DNA of 64,000 nucleotides, taken from NCBI RefSeq assembly GCF_047495875.1, contig NC_092497.1, positions 27,161,889-27,225,888 of the forward strand, given 5' to 3'. The notes under the pieces are model-generated. The model was not told the origin of the DNA. It did no database searches and worked only from the letters and a program-made list of their open reading frames with translations. Within the stretch, counting starts at the first letter, position 1. Each line of letters starts with the position of its first letter. The translations under genes and the position numbers were made by a program. Below are positions 48,001-59,290 of this stretch, piece after piece. The DNA is from Pithys albifrons albifrons (Eukaryota > Chordata > Aves > Passeriformes > Thamnophilidae).

Positions 48001-48277
48001 GGAAAAACCTTCTGGTGTTGTTTGGTTGGTTGGGTTTGGGGTGGTGTTTTTTGGGTATATTTGTTTGAGTTTGTTCTAGTTTGCTTTGATTTGGTTCAGT
48101 TTGGTTTGCTGGATTAGTTGTTTGGTTTTTTTCCCCTGACAGTGTAGCAAGTCTGTTTCACCCTATCTTTCACAGTTAGAGCTTTAAAAGAAGTGTGTTA
48201 GAGGAATTCTAAATAGTGAGCAAGGGGCTCTGTGTGTGTGTGTGTGTGTGTGTGTGTCTGTGTGTGTGTGTGTAGGC
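48001..48277 (+). repeat. GTTT-rich low complexity and TG microsatellite
   Basis: 48001-48137 is an irregular GTTT/GGTTT tract. 48230-48274 is (TG)n with one C interruption. ORFs of mostly Cys-Val through the TG tract are artefacts. Confidence 0.9.
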
Positions 48278-51200
48278 ACACACATGTTTGTGTGTGCATG
48301 TATATTACCCACTACAAAATCTCCAGCCAGGAGCTGTGCTGTGTATCTCCATTTATCAGGTGCATCTTGCAGAAGTCAACTGCAGAGTGGGGTCAGCTGC
48401 AGGGCTGTACACCTGCTTCTTTTCAGTGCATTAGTTACATCTCTGCTTCTGTCTTCACAAAAATATCCCACTGCTTGTAGCTATTTTGCTACCTCTGAGA
48501 GGTTAAAAGTAGCAAAATCTATACAATCACCTTGTCTATCACCTTGTCAGTCTAAATTGCTTCCTCCAGAATATCTTCTCATGTGTTGTCTGTCTTGTAC
48601 CCTTCTTACGGGTGGAGACTACAGACGATCATGAGGCCCAAGAGAGCAACTTTTTCCCCTTTCATCTACTTCAGAAAACTAATCTGTTCTGAACAAAAAG
48701 CTGGAAGTGTAAATCCATGTGTGGAGATATATATATATCCATTTATATATATATAATTAATATTTCATGTTTCTTGCATTTATTTGCAAAGAAAAAAGAA
48801 AAAAAAAGAGGCAAAGGCAGAGATCTCAGCAGAGTAACAGATTTAATTAATAAAACATATGCCTGACTGAAGTTTAGAAAAACATCTGCTATTTCATTTT
48901 CAGAAATGCCAAGTCTGCAGTATGTATGGCATCCTGATCTGCTTCCAGCCTGGGTAATTGCATTGTTCCTACCTGTGAATTTTCCTGCAATCTCAATTGG
49001 ATGCAACATTTCTTCTACACTCCTTTGCCAAAATATTCTGTGCTACTGCTGTGTGTCTGTAAATGACCGCCATGTTTCAGTCCAGAGATGGCTTTCTATC
49101 TGCTCACAAGTAGTACCTAAAGCTTTCACAGCTCAGTCTGCTAGAATACCTGTATTATAAAGGATCTAATTGTCAAATATTTGCTTTGAGACTTTGAAGC
49201 TGAAAAATTTAGAAGATGTGATCATATGGTCAGACACAGTTATTAATCCAGCTGAGCTGGAAATTTATTTTTCACAGATATTAAAAATAATAGCCATGCT
49301 AATAGGCTGTAAGAAGTATTGACACAAGAACACTGCCAGGTGTGTCCAGCTGTATTGCCTCTAGAAAACAGCTTTGCAGATGGGCAGAAGCACCCTGCGG
49401 ACCTGCATTGGGCCATGGACAGGCTTGCCTGCTGCAGGGTTTTCATTATGAAGCTTCCAGTGAAAGTGGGGTAAAACTGACCTGCTAGTGAGAAGGGTTT
49501 TCCCAGGTTCATGCAGGGCAAAAGTTGACATGTGGGCATAAATGGATTCTGTTGTAGCTGTTGAAAAGATTAAGACTTGAAAAGCAAATGAGCAAATAAA
49601 AGCATAAAAGGTCTCAAATCTTCCTCATACCTCTCTACTGTTCAGCTTCCCTTCTCCTGGTGGGCTGGATCTGTGCCTTTTGTCACTCATGAGGCTGCAT
49701 AACTCACAGACATTTTGCATGCAAAATGGCATGAGTGCTAGTTTTGGGATACGAAGTGTTGGAAACAAAATCCCTTCTGGAGGAAAGACTGGATATTCCT
49801 CAGTCATAACCTTTGACAGTGATTTTAATTTGTGTACAGTAAATAGTATAAAAAATGGATTGGATAGCATTTCACTAATTTTATTTCATGTTAGTTCTTG
49901 GTGGAAAGTATTAATTGTTAACTTAAAAAGTGGTTGTGGAAAGGAATATTTCCAACAACAAAAAAATTTCAAGTCATCAAATGAGCTCTTCTCAGAAGGA
50001 GTCCTTAATTGAAATTCCCCAGGTTCAAATGCCCTAGCTCAGGCATGATTACCCGAAGTGTGAAGATTTCTGATCTGATCCAGGCAAGAAACACAGAAGT
50101 CTTATTGGTCCCCACTTTCAGTAGCACCCATAGCAGGGTTATTTCAGAGCTACAAACCCTGGATGCCCTGCAATATTGGTTGCCTGCTGCACAGAAACTC
50201 AGGCCCATCAGCATCTTTAAAGCAGAGGTCACATGGCAGACAGTAAAACAGAGCTCCAAGCTGGAGTATTACCAAGCCAGCTGCTGCTGCAGGCAGGTGT
50301 CAGAGTCATTGCCTCTACAGCTACTGTGGGTATCACTGTGTTTTACATGACCATACTGGTGGAGCTTCACTGCACCGCACATTCTGCACAGGCAGCGGCT
50401 TCATGAGATGAAATCTGAAACCTACTTGGAGCTTGTTTTAAGTCTGTTGACTCTGCCTTTTATCGCAAATACCTACTCTTGTCAAAAATTCTGACAAGTT
50501 TTTCTGACTTTCCCTTTTCAGACCACTGAATGACAGTATGCATTGCCAGAGAGCAAGGTCAATCAGTTCATTTAAAAGCCTTGATACCTCCAGCAGAATC
50601 TCCTGGGCTCGCCTCTTCTCCACCGCCAGAAACATCAGAACAGAGGTGGGCTCTTTCAAAGTCTTTTTAGTAATTTTAAACCCAGAGAGCAGACAAAGGA
50701 CAACAGCATTCCTATGGCTTACAAAAAATGCATGAAAAGGAAATATCAGTGTTTGAAGTGAGACTGCTAATGACAAAACTTATTTTCCCTGTGAAGCAGC
50801 ATTTTTTTTGAAATGTGAATGTGTATATTCCAAAATTTTATTCCATCTGAAAGAAAAAACAATTGATCCTATTATTTCTCAGAATGTGACATATTTCTAT
50901 TCCCTTGTTATACTCTATAGGACACAAAATTTAAAAAAAAAAAGAAAAAAATACCAACCAAGCCAAAAAAAATAACCTAGTGGTCTTTACACCTTTAACT
51001 GCTTATTAGAATGTAGTAAATTGTGATAGGGATTACTTATTTAAATTCCTTTTAGATTCCTGGCTTTACATCCAGAAACATGAATGATGACAAAGCGGCT
51101 TGTAATCAGTCACTAACAAAGGTATATTAACAGACAAAGTGTGGGAAAGGTAAACTTTAGAAATGTTAAGTACCTGAGAAAGAAGGGCAGGTAGTAAACA

Positions 51201-52558
51201 GAAAAAAAAATTCCATTTCTCAATGAAGTAACAAGTTAGTCACTTAAATGGCATGAAATTGATTCTAATTTCCTCCCCTGAAATTGTGTACTGTTTTTTC
51301 TGACATACATAATAAGGACATTAAAATGTATTTCCATTTGTTGTTTTTTGGTTGGTTTTTTTTTCTTTTTCCATGTGGATAGTGTTAATTCTGTAGTTTT
51401 CAATCTGAATTACTCAGTGGTGACCTAAATATTAACAGTGCTCTTACTTCAGAGCTTTATGAATTACCAGATCTGTGCATATGTGCAGATCTATACATAG
51501 TGCTTTCCAGAAATGAAGGCTGTGGTATCCAAAGCACTTGAGTGTCTTGGGTAGTGTTTGCACAGACAGGCACACACAGACATGAAGTTTTTTGCCTCCA
51601 CTCTGCATCGGTCTGAGAAGATACTCAAAGCTGTGTTTTTGTTGTGTCAGCAGGGCTTTATCACAGCTAGTTCCCAGACTGGCTGTTGATACCTATTTCA
51701 GCGTCTCCTCTCAAAACTGCAAGTGTAAGTGTAAGTGCAAGTGTAAGTAGGCTATGAATTCCCAAGACCACTCAAAAATGAGATACAGATTCATAGCCAG
51801 TTGAATCTTAAAGGCATCTTTCCCTTTAAACATTTCTCTAGTGTTCTTTCACTCTTGTCTTCATGGTATACTCTCACTATATTATCATCTCTATAATGTT
51901 TACACAGGAAAATAAAACATGGCTTTCTATTAGAAAAATTTTGCAGATAAACTCATTTCTCTCTCTCTTCACTTATAAATGTGCCATATGCCCCATAAAG
52001 CTGTGCTCTGGGCAAGCTACGTACTTTGGACACAGAGGAGGGGCAGATGCAATAAGATAAAAGTACTTTTTTTTTTGCTTTTGATATTCTGTTTAAGAAC
52101 ATACTTCCTCATCAAAGTCTTTTGTAATTTGAGTAAGGAAGGAGACTCAGTGGGAGTGTACTTGAAATAAAAATTTCTCACTGAACACCTGAAGTAAGTG
52201 CAGATGCACACAAGGTTTGTTTAGCTTGCATCAGAGAGGGAACGTTTGGAAATAACCCTCCAAAATGGTAAATACAGTTTAGTTTATATTTTTCCTCCCT
52301 GTTTATGTGCAAATGTCAACATTATAATGGCTATTTTCCTTTGTTATTATCAATGAGAATATGGTCAATTGGGCAATATTCTTTCCAGAACCAGTTGTTC
52401 TTTTTTGAGGGTGTCTGCTTTCTCTCCCTGCTATGCACACTGGAGTATTGCAGTGAGTTCTGAAACCTACTGGCTTGCCCACCTGCCACTGTTACAAATA
52501 TATTTGTAAATCTAACTGTGGAAGTAGTTATGCTAAGGTTTACGGGGTTTAACTGGGC
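48278..52558. other. No recognisable gene; minor simple repeats
   Basis: Contains a TA tract at about 48728-48755, an A-rich tract at about 50931-50975, a T-rich tract at about 51340-51370, and GTGTAAGT repeats at about 51720-51748. The ORF at 50438-50776 (minus) has an amphipathic Leu-rich stretch, but I recognise no family. Confidence 0.5.
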
Positions 52559-53015
52559 CTGTGGTGAGGTAACTTGAAACAGTAGTGGGGGCCCAGAAAC
52601 TGTTGGGAACTTGCTAGGAACAGCAGGACATTAATTAAAGCGATTAGTGAAGTAAATAGAACCTGAGGAAGAAAACAAACTGTTGCTTAAAGATAAGATT
52701 AGAATCAACATATGTAAAAGGTTTGGTGATGGGGGCCTAATTAACCAGAATCCTGTGTTAGACGAGCGTGGTAGATTTTTAACCCTTGGAGACAGACATC
52801 AATTGTATACATATAACCTATGTAACTGATTTATGAACGAGACCGTGTGTCTTTGTGCACGTACAACGCTGTAGAAAAAGTATAAAAGCTGTCTTCGAGA
52901 ACGGCTCGTTGGAATCCTGGCTTAGGACAATAGTCCCCAGGTTTCCCGGGCCCAGCAAATAAAGCACCGCATAAACTGATACTCTGTCGGTTTGTGTTTC
53001 TGTGAACGGGCAACA
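52559..53015 (+). repeat. LTR (ERV) on the plus strand
   Basis: Promoter elements are clear: TATAAAAG at 52881-52888 and AATAAA at 52958-52963, followed by a U5-like GTGTTTCTGTGAACGGGCAACA. The left end is uncertain (TGTGGTGAGG at 52560 or TGTTGGGAAC at 52601), and no target-site duplication was confirmed. No primer-binding site or gag follows, so it is solo or truncated. Confidence 0.65.
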
Positions 53016-53083
53016 CCACTGCATCCCACAGATCCCTGTGCCTGGATATATCAAGGACCAGTGATGCAGAATTAGTTGCTATT

Positions 53084-53804
53084 TGTGCTGGTTTAAAGGT
53101 AAACTGGCAGGAGAAATGAACGCAACACAAAAGAGATTATAAGTCAGAGTTACAATTTAATAAAAATATTACAATAAATACAATCACACAAAGAGAAATT
53201 GGTTTTAATGCACAAAAACCCAGTAGTACAACCCAGCACCTTGGGGCACAAGCACAAAGGGGTTTGTTAGCCCCTGTGCTGAACCCTATGTTGTTCCCCC
53301 AAGTCCAAAGTAAAAGTCTAAAGTGGAAAACCTGTTGGTGCAGAGGACGGTCGCAGTGTGGTGAAGAATGGCGGTCTCCTCCTGTCAAGGTTCTGGTCCT
53401 CCTCTGGATCAGACGAGTAATTTCCTGAGGTCTTCAAACCCAAGATATGTACCCTCAGGTATAAGTGGGAGCACCCAGTACCTCCTCCAGAGTGGGGAGT
53501 CACACAATGGGTGATCTAAGTCTGTGAGTCATGGGGTATTTTGGAATCATTGAAGGCCTATGAGCAGACACACCCCCTCAGGCTGGGTGTGAAGGTCCTA
53601 ACGACTCCCTGGAGGGGAGTTATCACAGCTCTTTTCTCACAAGTGTCTTTCACAGCCAGCTCATAACGTGAGGGGTCAGGTGTGCTCTGGGCAGCTGCTG
53701 CAAATGGTCCATTGTTCTTGGGAAATGGATAGAGGGCATGGAATGCATAGCTTTTGGTCATTCCCACACAGTGATAAACTGGTCCCACCTGCTGAACTAG
53801 GACT
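53084..53804 (-). repeat. Solo LTR, diverged member of the 61-kb provirus family
   Basis: On the minus strand the first bases match CCTAGTTCAGCAGG and the last match ACCTTTAAACCAGCACA of the proviral LTR, with recognisable but diverged sequence between and about 90 extra bases. A 5-base duplication CTATT flanks it (53079-53083 and 53805-53809). It is clearly older than the copies at 36878 and 60981, showing the family was active over a long time. Confidence 0.85.
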
Positions 53805-53809
53805 CTATT

Positions 53810-55835
53810 AGATGCATCAGTTAAGGAAAAGCATGAGGTAAGGTCAAATGGCTTGTACAGCTTGAATCTGACCATAAAGCAGGTCCGAGGTAATCTTATG
53901 CATGGGTGCAGGTGTCCACTCAGACATAAAATAATTTAACCCTTCAAAATGCATACATGGCTGTATACAAAGGCTGTATAAAACAAAAAAACCCACAACA
54001 AACAAAGAAACAAAACAAAACAACAACAACGAAAATCAAAACAAAAAAAACCCCATGCTAAATGAGAAATTCTATTGGGAAATTCCTGTGAACTTAGAGT
54101 TTTATTTTCTCACTTCCTGATAAACAAGGGGAATTAACTGCAGACAACTGCTTGTCTTCACTGTCTTATCGAAGGAAGCGTTTGCCTGGTTATCCCCTCC
54201 CACTAGCTCTCAGCAGTTCTTCCCAGGGACTTCCCCTCCCAGTAAGCCACTTTTCCATGGTCTCCTGCTGGTGCCGGTTCAGTGCAGATGATGGATGTCT
54301 GGGCAAGTGCTATCAGCTGTCCCCGTAAGCTTTCCTGTGTTGCTCTGACTCTTCCAGGCCTCCAGTGTCCCACACCATCTTGGAAATGACAATGCAGCTC
54401 TTACCTCACTAGAGGGGAGAAGGTGACCTGCTCACAGGTGTTTGAACACACATTCAGTTAGGAGGTCTCTATTACTGTTCCGTCATGAGAGTCACACCAT
54501 CAGAGGTCCTCCAGACCCTGGCTTCTGCCTTTCCCATTAAAGCTATGTATTAACTTTGATGTTTTTGCCAAGAAAATGAAATTACTACCCTTGCAGTTTC
54601 TAATCAAGCACACCATAGATTATGTAATGTGAGTTGAGGCTAAAAAGTAGTATTTTCTTTTCATCCCTGACACTCTGTAGTAGTTCAAGGTAATGCATGT
54701 CACTTTCAGGGACAGATTTCCCTATTCCCTCCAGTCTGTTTACAAACATTTGCTGCAGATCAGTAAAAGAGCAAAGACTCTTGTCACCTTTTTTTAAGTA
54801 AGGCTTTAGTGGAAGACACGAACAGTTATTATCAGATAGTGCTCTGGAGAAAAGCTGCTTATGAAGTCACCATTTGCAGTATTTGGTTTTACATTATAGC
54901 TGGGAATCTACTAAGAAACAGCTGTGGTATTTTTTCTCTTGAAATGCAAAAAGGAAATTCCTTGCCTTAACGTCTAGTTGGTACCACTGCAGTAAACTTC
55001 TGTCAGATTTTGTAGTACACTTGTTGTTTTTTAACTCTGAAATGCTGATTTGTTTGTTATTCAAAGGGGTTACCCCAGGGTGAGCCAACAAAGTTTAGTT
55101 TTAGATCACTTTGGTCCTTAAGCCAGTAAAAATGTTGCAGACCTTTAAAGCTGCAATGGGAAACAGATTACCCAAAGACGTGTTTTACTCCCAGGTGCTA
55201 AAGAGGTTTGGGCAGAGGCAACTGATTGCACTATTTGGATACTTCAGTTTTACAGTTTTCATGCTAACTCTTATAAAACATGTGCTAAAGTCAATCACTG
55301 ATATACTAGGAAAATTCCTACTATTTGCAAGTAACAAAGTTACAATATACGCCAGAGTCCAAATAGTCAAGATGTGAAATGGAAGAAGTGTGAAACAGAA
55401 TTAAAGTCTTGAGAGTGAGACTTAAGACATCCAGAGATTTAAAGGAATTAAGGAATAAATTATGTGATTGAACTTCAAGCAATAACTTTTGCAATGGGTA
55501 AATTATCATAATGTTCAGTGATGAGCAACTTAGCTCTGCTGAAGTCTAAAAGCTTTTCAGAATTTACTCAAATGACAGAAATAGCTTATGACAAGTGATT
55601 TGAAAAAGTCTCACCAAGACTTCACTGAAATCAGCAATTGGCCTGTAGACCTGAATGGCAGTGCACATTCTATTTGTTACATGATATAAAAAGATCAGCT
55701 CTGTGTTCCTCTTTATTACACCCATGCAAAGAGTTGTTCCTTACCTACCACTATTGCCATATTGGCCTGGGGAATACCCACCTGTTATAGTACCTGAACT
55801 CTTGAGGGACAGAGGTAAAGAGTTTTCCTAAGTGA
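53810..55835. other. No recognisable gene; A/C-rich tract at about 53978-54055
   Basis: Apart from the A/C-rich low-complexity tract, nothing could be assigned. Confidence 0.5.
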
Positions 55836-55906
55836 GTTTTCTAAGTGAGTATGGACAAAAATTTCTAGCATATGTAGTGCAGCAAGTAATTGTTCAGGAT
55901 CACTTT
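55836..55906 (+). repeat. 71-bp duplicated segment, copy 1
   Basis: Identical to 58739-58809 except for one base (T here, A there). Not part of any repeat I recognise. A short tandem TTTTC(C)TAAGTGAG duplication lies at its left edge. Confidence 0.9.
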
Positions 55907-57179
55907 CTAGATTAAGTGAGTAAGCTGTGGTATGGACTGGTTACGCAGGGAGGGACAAAGCCATTTTACCCCTTCGCATTTAGGCATATCAAAATCAAGG
56001 AAATTCATAGAAATTCCAATAATGTGTGTCAGAAGGGAGGAAGCCCAGATGGACCCATAAAACACAAGTGATTAGTCACTTCCATTCCTCTCTCAGCACT
56101 CAGCATCTTGCATGTGTCCAGATGTGGCTTTGTCTCTTGTTTCTGCATCTCTGCCATTGGTCTCATAATTTCTGTGCACTCACAATTCCACTTTGCAATA
56201 CAAAACCTTAGTCTTTTAGGCTGAATACTGATACATTCACAATAATCCTGTGACTTTGTAGCTCTGAAAATGACATCCTTCATCTCAGTCCTGTATGAGT
56301 TTATTCACAGACCTCACAGTCTTTCTCCTGATGGGGGACAAAGATCTTCAGTCCTGTTTTGAGGAACAAAGGTGGGAAATTTCCCATGTTTGTGAGAGGC
56401 ACGACAATGTACAATGCAGGTGGAAGCAAGATAAGGTTTGTCAGTATATCAGAATTGCTTAATTTGTGTTGACTGTTCTTTCTCTTTCACTATTCCTCCA
56501 GGAAAAAGGCTGTCACACTAAGTTACTTAGTCTGTGGCTCTGTGTGAGGTGCTTCTGCTAATTCAGATAACTTTAAAGGAACTGTAAAATAGAGGCATAA
56601 TTTCAGCTTTTAAAAAAGAAAAGACCCTCCCTAGAAATTATCTTAGAAAAGAAGTGACACAATCAGGAGGAAAGATTTGTAAATTACATGGGCATAGATA
56701 AGGTAGTCCAAGTGAGAAAAGTCTGTGAGGAACTTTGGCTGGAGGAAAAGAAAAAGAAAGCAAGGTGGCTTGATGGTAGATTAAATTCGTTGCAGACAAA
56801 GACAAGCTAATGTAAGTTAGAAAGAAAAAGTCAGAATGCTGTATTTCTTGGCTCTAAATTAATCACAACCATACAGCCAAAAAAAATGTCACAACAAGTA
56901 TCTTAGCCAAACCATATGCATTGAGAGCAGCAGAACTGTTGGCAAACTCATAGAATGTAAGAGAAAAAAAATAGAAAACAAAATTGAAAATAATATCATA
57001 TAATTATATAACCCAGTGACATGTCCTTTCTGCTCCTTTCAGGTCAATCATCTTCAAATTAATACTGCAGAAATACTAAGGGTCCAGAGTAATACATGAA
57101 AAAAACAATGGCTAGAGAAATGGAAATGAGACTTTTTTTTTTAGAAAAGCGTGAAAAGTGTAGAACTACTTAAATTAGG
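55907..57179. other. No recognisable gene
   Basis: Short ORFs only. Confidence 0.5.
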
Positions 57180-57415
57180 GAGAAAAAGACATAACAGCAT
57201 GACAGAAGTGTACAAAATAATTAATGCTATAGGGAAGCTTGCCTTCCCCACAAAATAAAAGCATCAGGACATGAAACTGAATAACAAGACACTTACAACC
57301 AATAAAACAACCTCATTTATATCTTGTTTAATGGGTGAATTAGACATCTACATGAGTAATGGGAACAGAAGGATTTTGTTGGACAGGAAAAGAAATAGAA
57401 AATTAATTACATCTG
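57180..57415 (+). mobile_element. Ancient CR1/L3-like LINE 3' fragment
   Basis: Shows the order seen in old amniote CR1 copies: GAAGTGTACAAAATAATTAATG, then a stretch around CAGGACATGAAACTGAATAA, AACCAATAAAACAAC, and GAATTAGACATCTACATGAG followed by TAATGGGAAC. Heavily diverged, so much older than the CR1 copies at 27.4-30.9 kb. Confidence 0.65.
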
Positions 57416-57466
57416 TGTGATTTGAGTCAAAATAAAATTACAGCGTTAAGGAGCTATTTACCCCTA

Positions 57467-57879
57467 TGTAAAGTAAACAAACTTTCGTGGAGAGAAAGGA
57501 CTTCACCAACAAGCTTATGAAGTTTATAGTGAAGACCTTTTATTTCACACAGCACAGGGTTTATATAGGGTTAGAGGTACATCTTATTGGCTAAAATGGT
57601 CTCACCCCAACACCCTAGAACTTCTAATTTGTTAAAAGCCTATCTCTCACAAGTCCGGTGTTGTTTGTATTATCTCATCCTGATGTTTTGAGGTCCATGT
57701 CTGGAGATCAGGAAGGCAGTTGAGACGTTCTCATGAAAACACTTGCAAGGAGTGACCGTTGCCTACCGGATAAACAGCAGGTGTGTGTCCTTGCAGGCTG
57801 AAGTATCAGCATGATTCTCACAGAGCTGAAGCAGTTTGGATTGCTCAGAAATTAACTTTTTGCAAGCAATCTCACAACA
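57467..57879 (-). repeat. Solo LTR (ERV1-like) on the minus strand
   Basis: Read on the minus strand it begins TGTTGTGAGATTG, has CCTATATAAACCC and then AATAAAAGG in the correct order, and ends ACTTTACA. The 4-base duplication CCTA (57463-57466 and 57880-57883) fits a gammaretrovirus-like (ERV1) integrase. 413 bases, no internal sequence. Confidence 0.75.
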
Positions 57880-58049
57880 CCTATGGGCAAGTTATAATCA
57901 TAATATCCTCTATGAACTATTTTTCTGTGAAGAATTTAGGTAAGCTTTGAAACAGGGTGCTAGAATCAATTGTTCACATCTGTTCCCACACTGATCTGTG
58001 TTCTGACTGTGTGCTGCGGTAGGGAATAGGAAGACCTGCACCACACACA

Positions 58050-58364
58050 CCATCATCACCATCATGGCTCGGCTTTGCAAACAAAGATTTGGGAAGGGCT
58101 CTTCCCACATGGATGTGCCCTTCCAGCCTGCACTGTGGATTTTTTAGGTGAGGCACAGCGTGTGCAGAACTTGCCCCACCCTTTAACTCCTAAGGTTCAT
58201 CTGCCATGGCCAAGAGAGCTTGGACAGTGACAGTGAAGTTGTCAGGACTAGAACCTACAACCCCTGGTATTGCCAGGAGGTCTCCCATCCCGGTACTAAC
58301 TGAGGCTGACCCTGCTTGTCTTCCAAGATCTCATGTGATCAGGCATCAGGGTGGCATTTAACTA
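58050..58364 (-). repeat. SINE with 5S rRNA head and RTE-like LINE body and tail
   Basis: Three parts on the minus strand. Head (58253-58364): 5S rRNA-like over nearly its whole length, including GAAGACAAGCAGGGTCAGCC and the intact C-box-like GGGATGGGAGACC of the 5S internal promoter. Body (about 58115-58243): matches the LINE 5' UTR at 6250-6383, for example CCATGGCAGATGAACCTTAG. Tail (58050-58103): matches the LINE 3' end at about 9893-9945, including the hairpin and CATGATG-type repeats. Imperfect 11-base flanking duplications, CACCACACACA (58039-58049) and CACCATACACA (58365-58375), support retroposition. Pol III transcription from the head and LINE-driven mobilisation are inferred. Confidence 0.85.
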
Positions 58365-58375
58365 CACCATACACA

Positions 58376-58738
58376 AGCAACATAACTAAGGCACTGGAAG
58401 GAGCTGAGGCATCAGTGTGCCATATCTCAGATTTCTCTGACACAAACACCTGTGAATGTGCACAGTGAGACCGGTGCTGTACAGCAGCTTTGGTCTTAGT
58501 GTGCCTGTCCTGCTTTCCATAATATGTGACAGGCTATCCAGGTAGTAGGTTAAGTGTCCAAGATTTTCATCTCTACAGTGGCTCATAATTCAACAAAGCA
58601 TCCAAAATCTTGGAGAAAGAGAGCGACATCTGGAAAAGCCAGATACATGGTAGACTTATCGAGACTTGGCTGCACAGACAGCTGTATGGGCTGAAGTACT
58701 TTACTGAGAGCAGATATCTGTGGAGATGCATCCTAAGA
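58376..58738. other. No recognisable gene
   Basis: Unassigned sequence between the SINE and the 71-bp duplication. Confidence 0.5.
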
Positions 58739-58809
58739 GTTTTCTAAGTGAGTAAGGACAAAAATTTCTAGCATATGTAGTGCAGCAAGTAATTGTTCAG
58801 GATCACTTT
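58739..58809 (+). repeat. 71-bp duplicated segment, copy 2
   Basis: 70 of 71 bases match 55836-55906, same orientation, 2.9 kb away. Confidence 0.9.
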
Positions 58810-59134
58810 ACCACGTCTGACATCTTACTATAAACTACACACGTTTGTTTATATTAAAAAACATAGAAGCATTTCTTGATGACATGCTGATGCAGTAATT
58901 TTGTTCAATAATTAGAGATTATGGCTATCTTTTTTCTTGCTCCAGACAGAAAATTAAACAGTTGTTGTCAACCTCATCATCTCCTTTTCTGAAGTACAGT
59001 TATATATTAACTGGAACATTTTTGGAATTCTGACCCAACCCATTCTGTGATTCTAAGTCAAGTTTTGAGCACCTCCAAGAATGGAAGTTTTACGGCAGCA
59101 CAGTCCCCACTATGTGCCAGTGCATGGAGCTATG

Positions 59135-59290
59135 GACAGGACTTCAGATTTCCCCTTATTGAACTTCATGAGTTTCCTGTTTGCCCATTTCTCCAGCCTG
59201 TAATGGTGCCTCTTGGTGATAGCACAATCCTCTGGTGTATCAGCCACTCCTTCCAGCATTCTTGTAGCTGTACTGAAGTCTAGAGTTTTC
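59135..59290 (-). mobile_element. CR1 LINE fragment (RT region)
   Basis: On the minus strand the frame reads GVADTPEDCAI then HYRLEKWANRKLMKFNKGKS, the segment just after the RT catalytic FADD box in a CR1 subfamily different from those at 27-31 kb. Very short and truncated on both sides. Confidence 0.75.

Noticed and set aside
48232..48634. ORFs beginning with long Cys-Val runs
   Set aside because: Translation of a TG microsatellite; no domain after it.
50438..50776. 112-codon minus-strand ORF with an amphipathic Leu-rich helix (EKRRAQEILLEVSRLLNELI)
   Set aside because: Looks mildly protein-like and could be an exon, but I recognise no family and found no supporting splice structure.
51718..51748. 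Run of GTGTAAGT repeats as clustered splice donors
   Set aside because: Short simple repeat with no exon evidence nearby.
58253..58364. A 5S rRNA gene
   Set aside because: The 5S-like part is mutated and fused directly to LINE-derived sequence with flanking duplications, so it is a retroposon head and not a gene.
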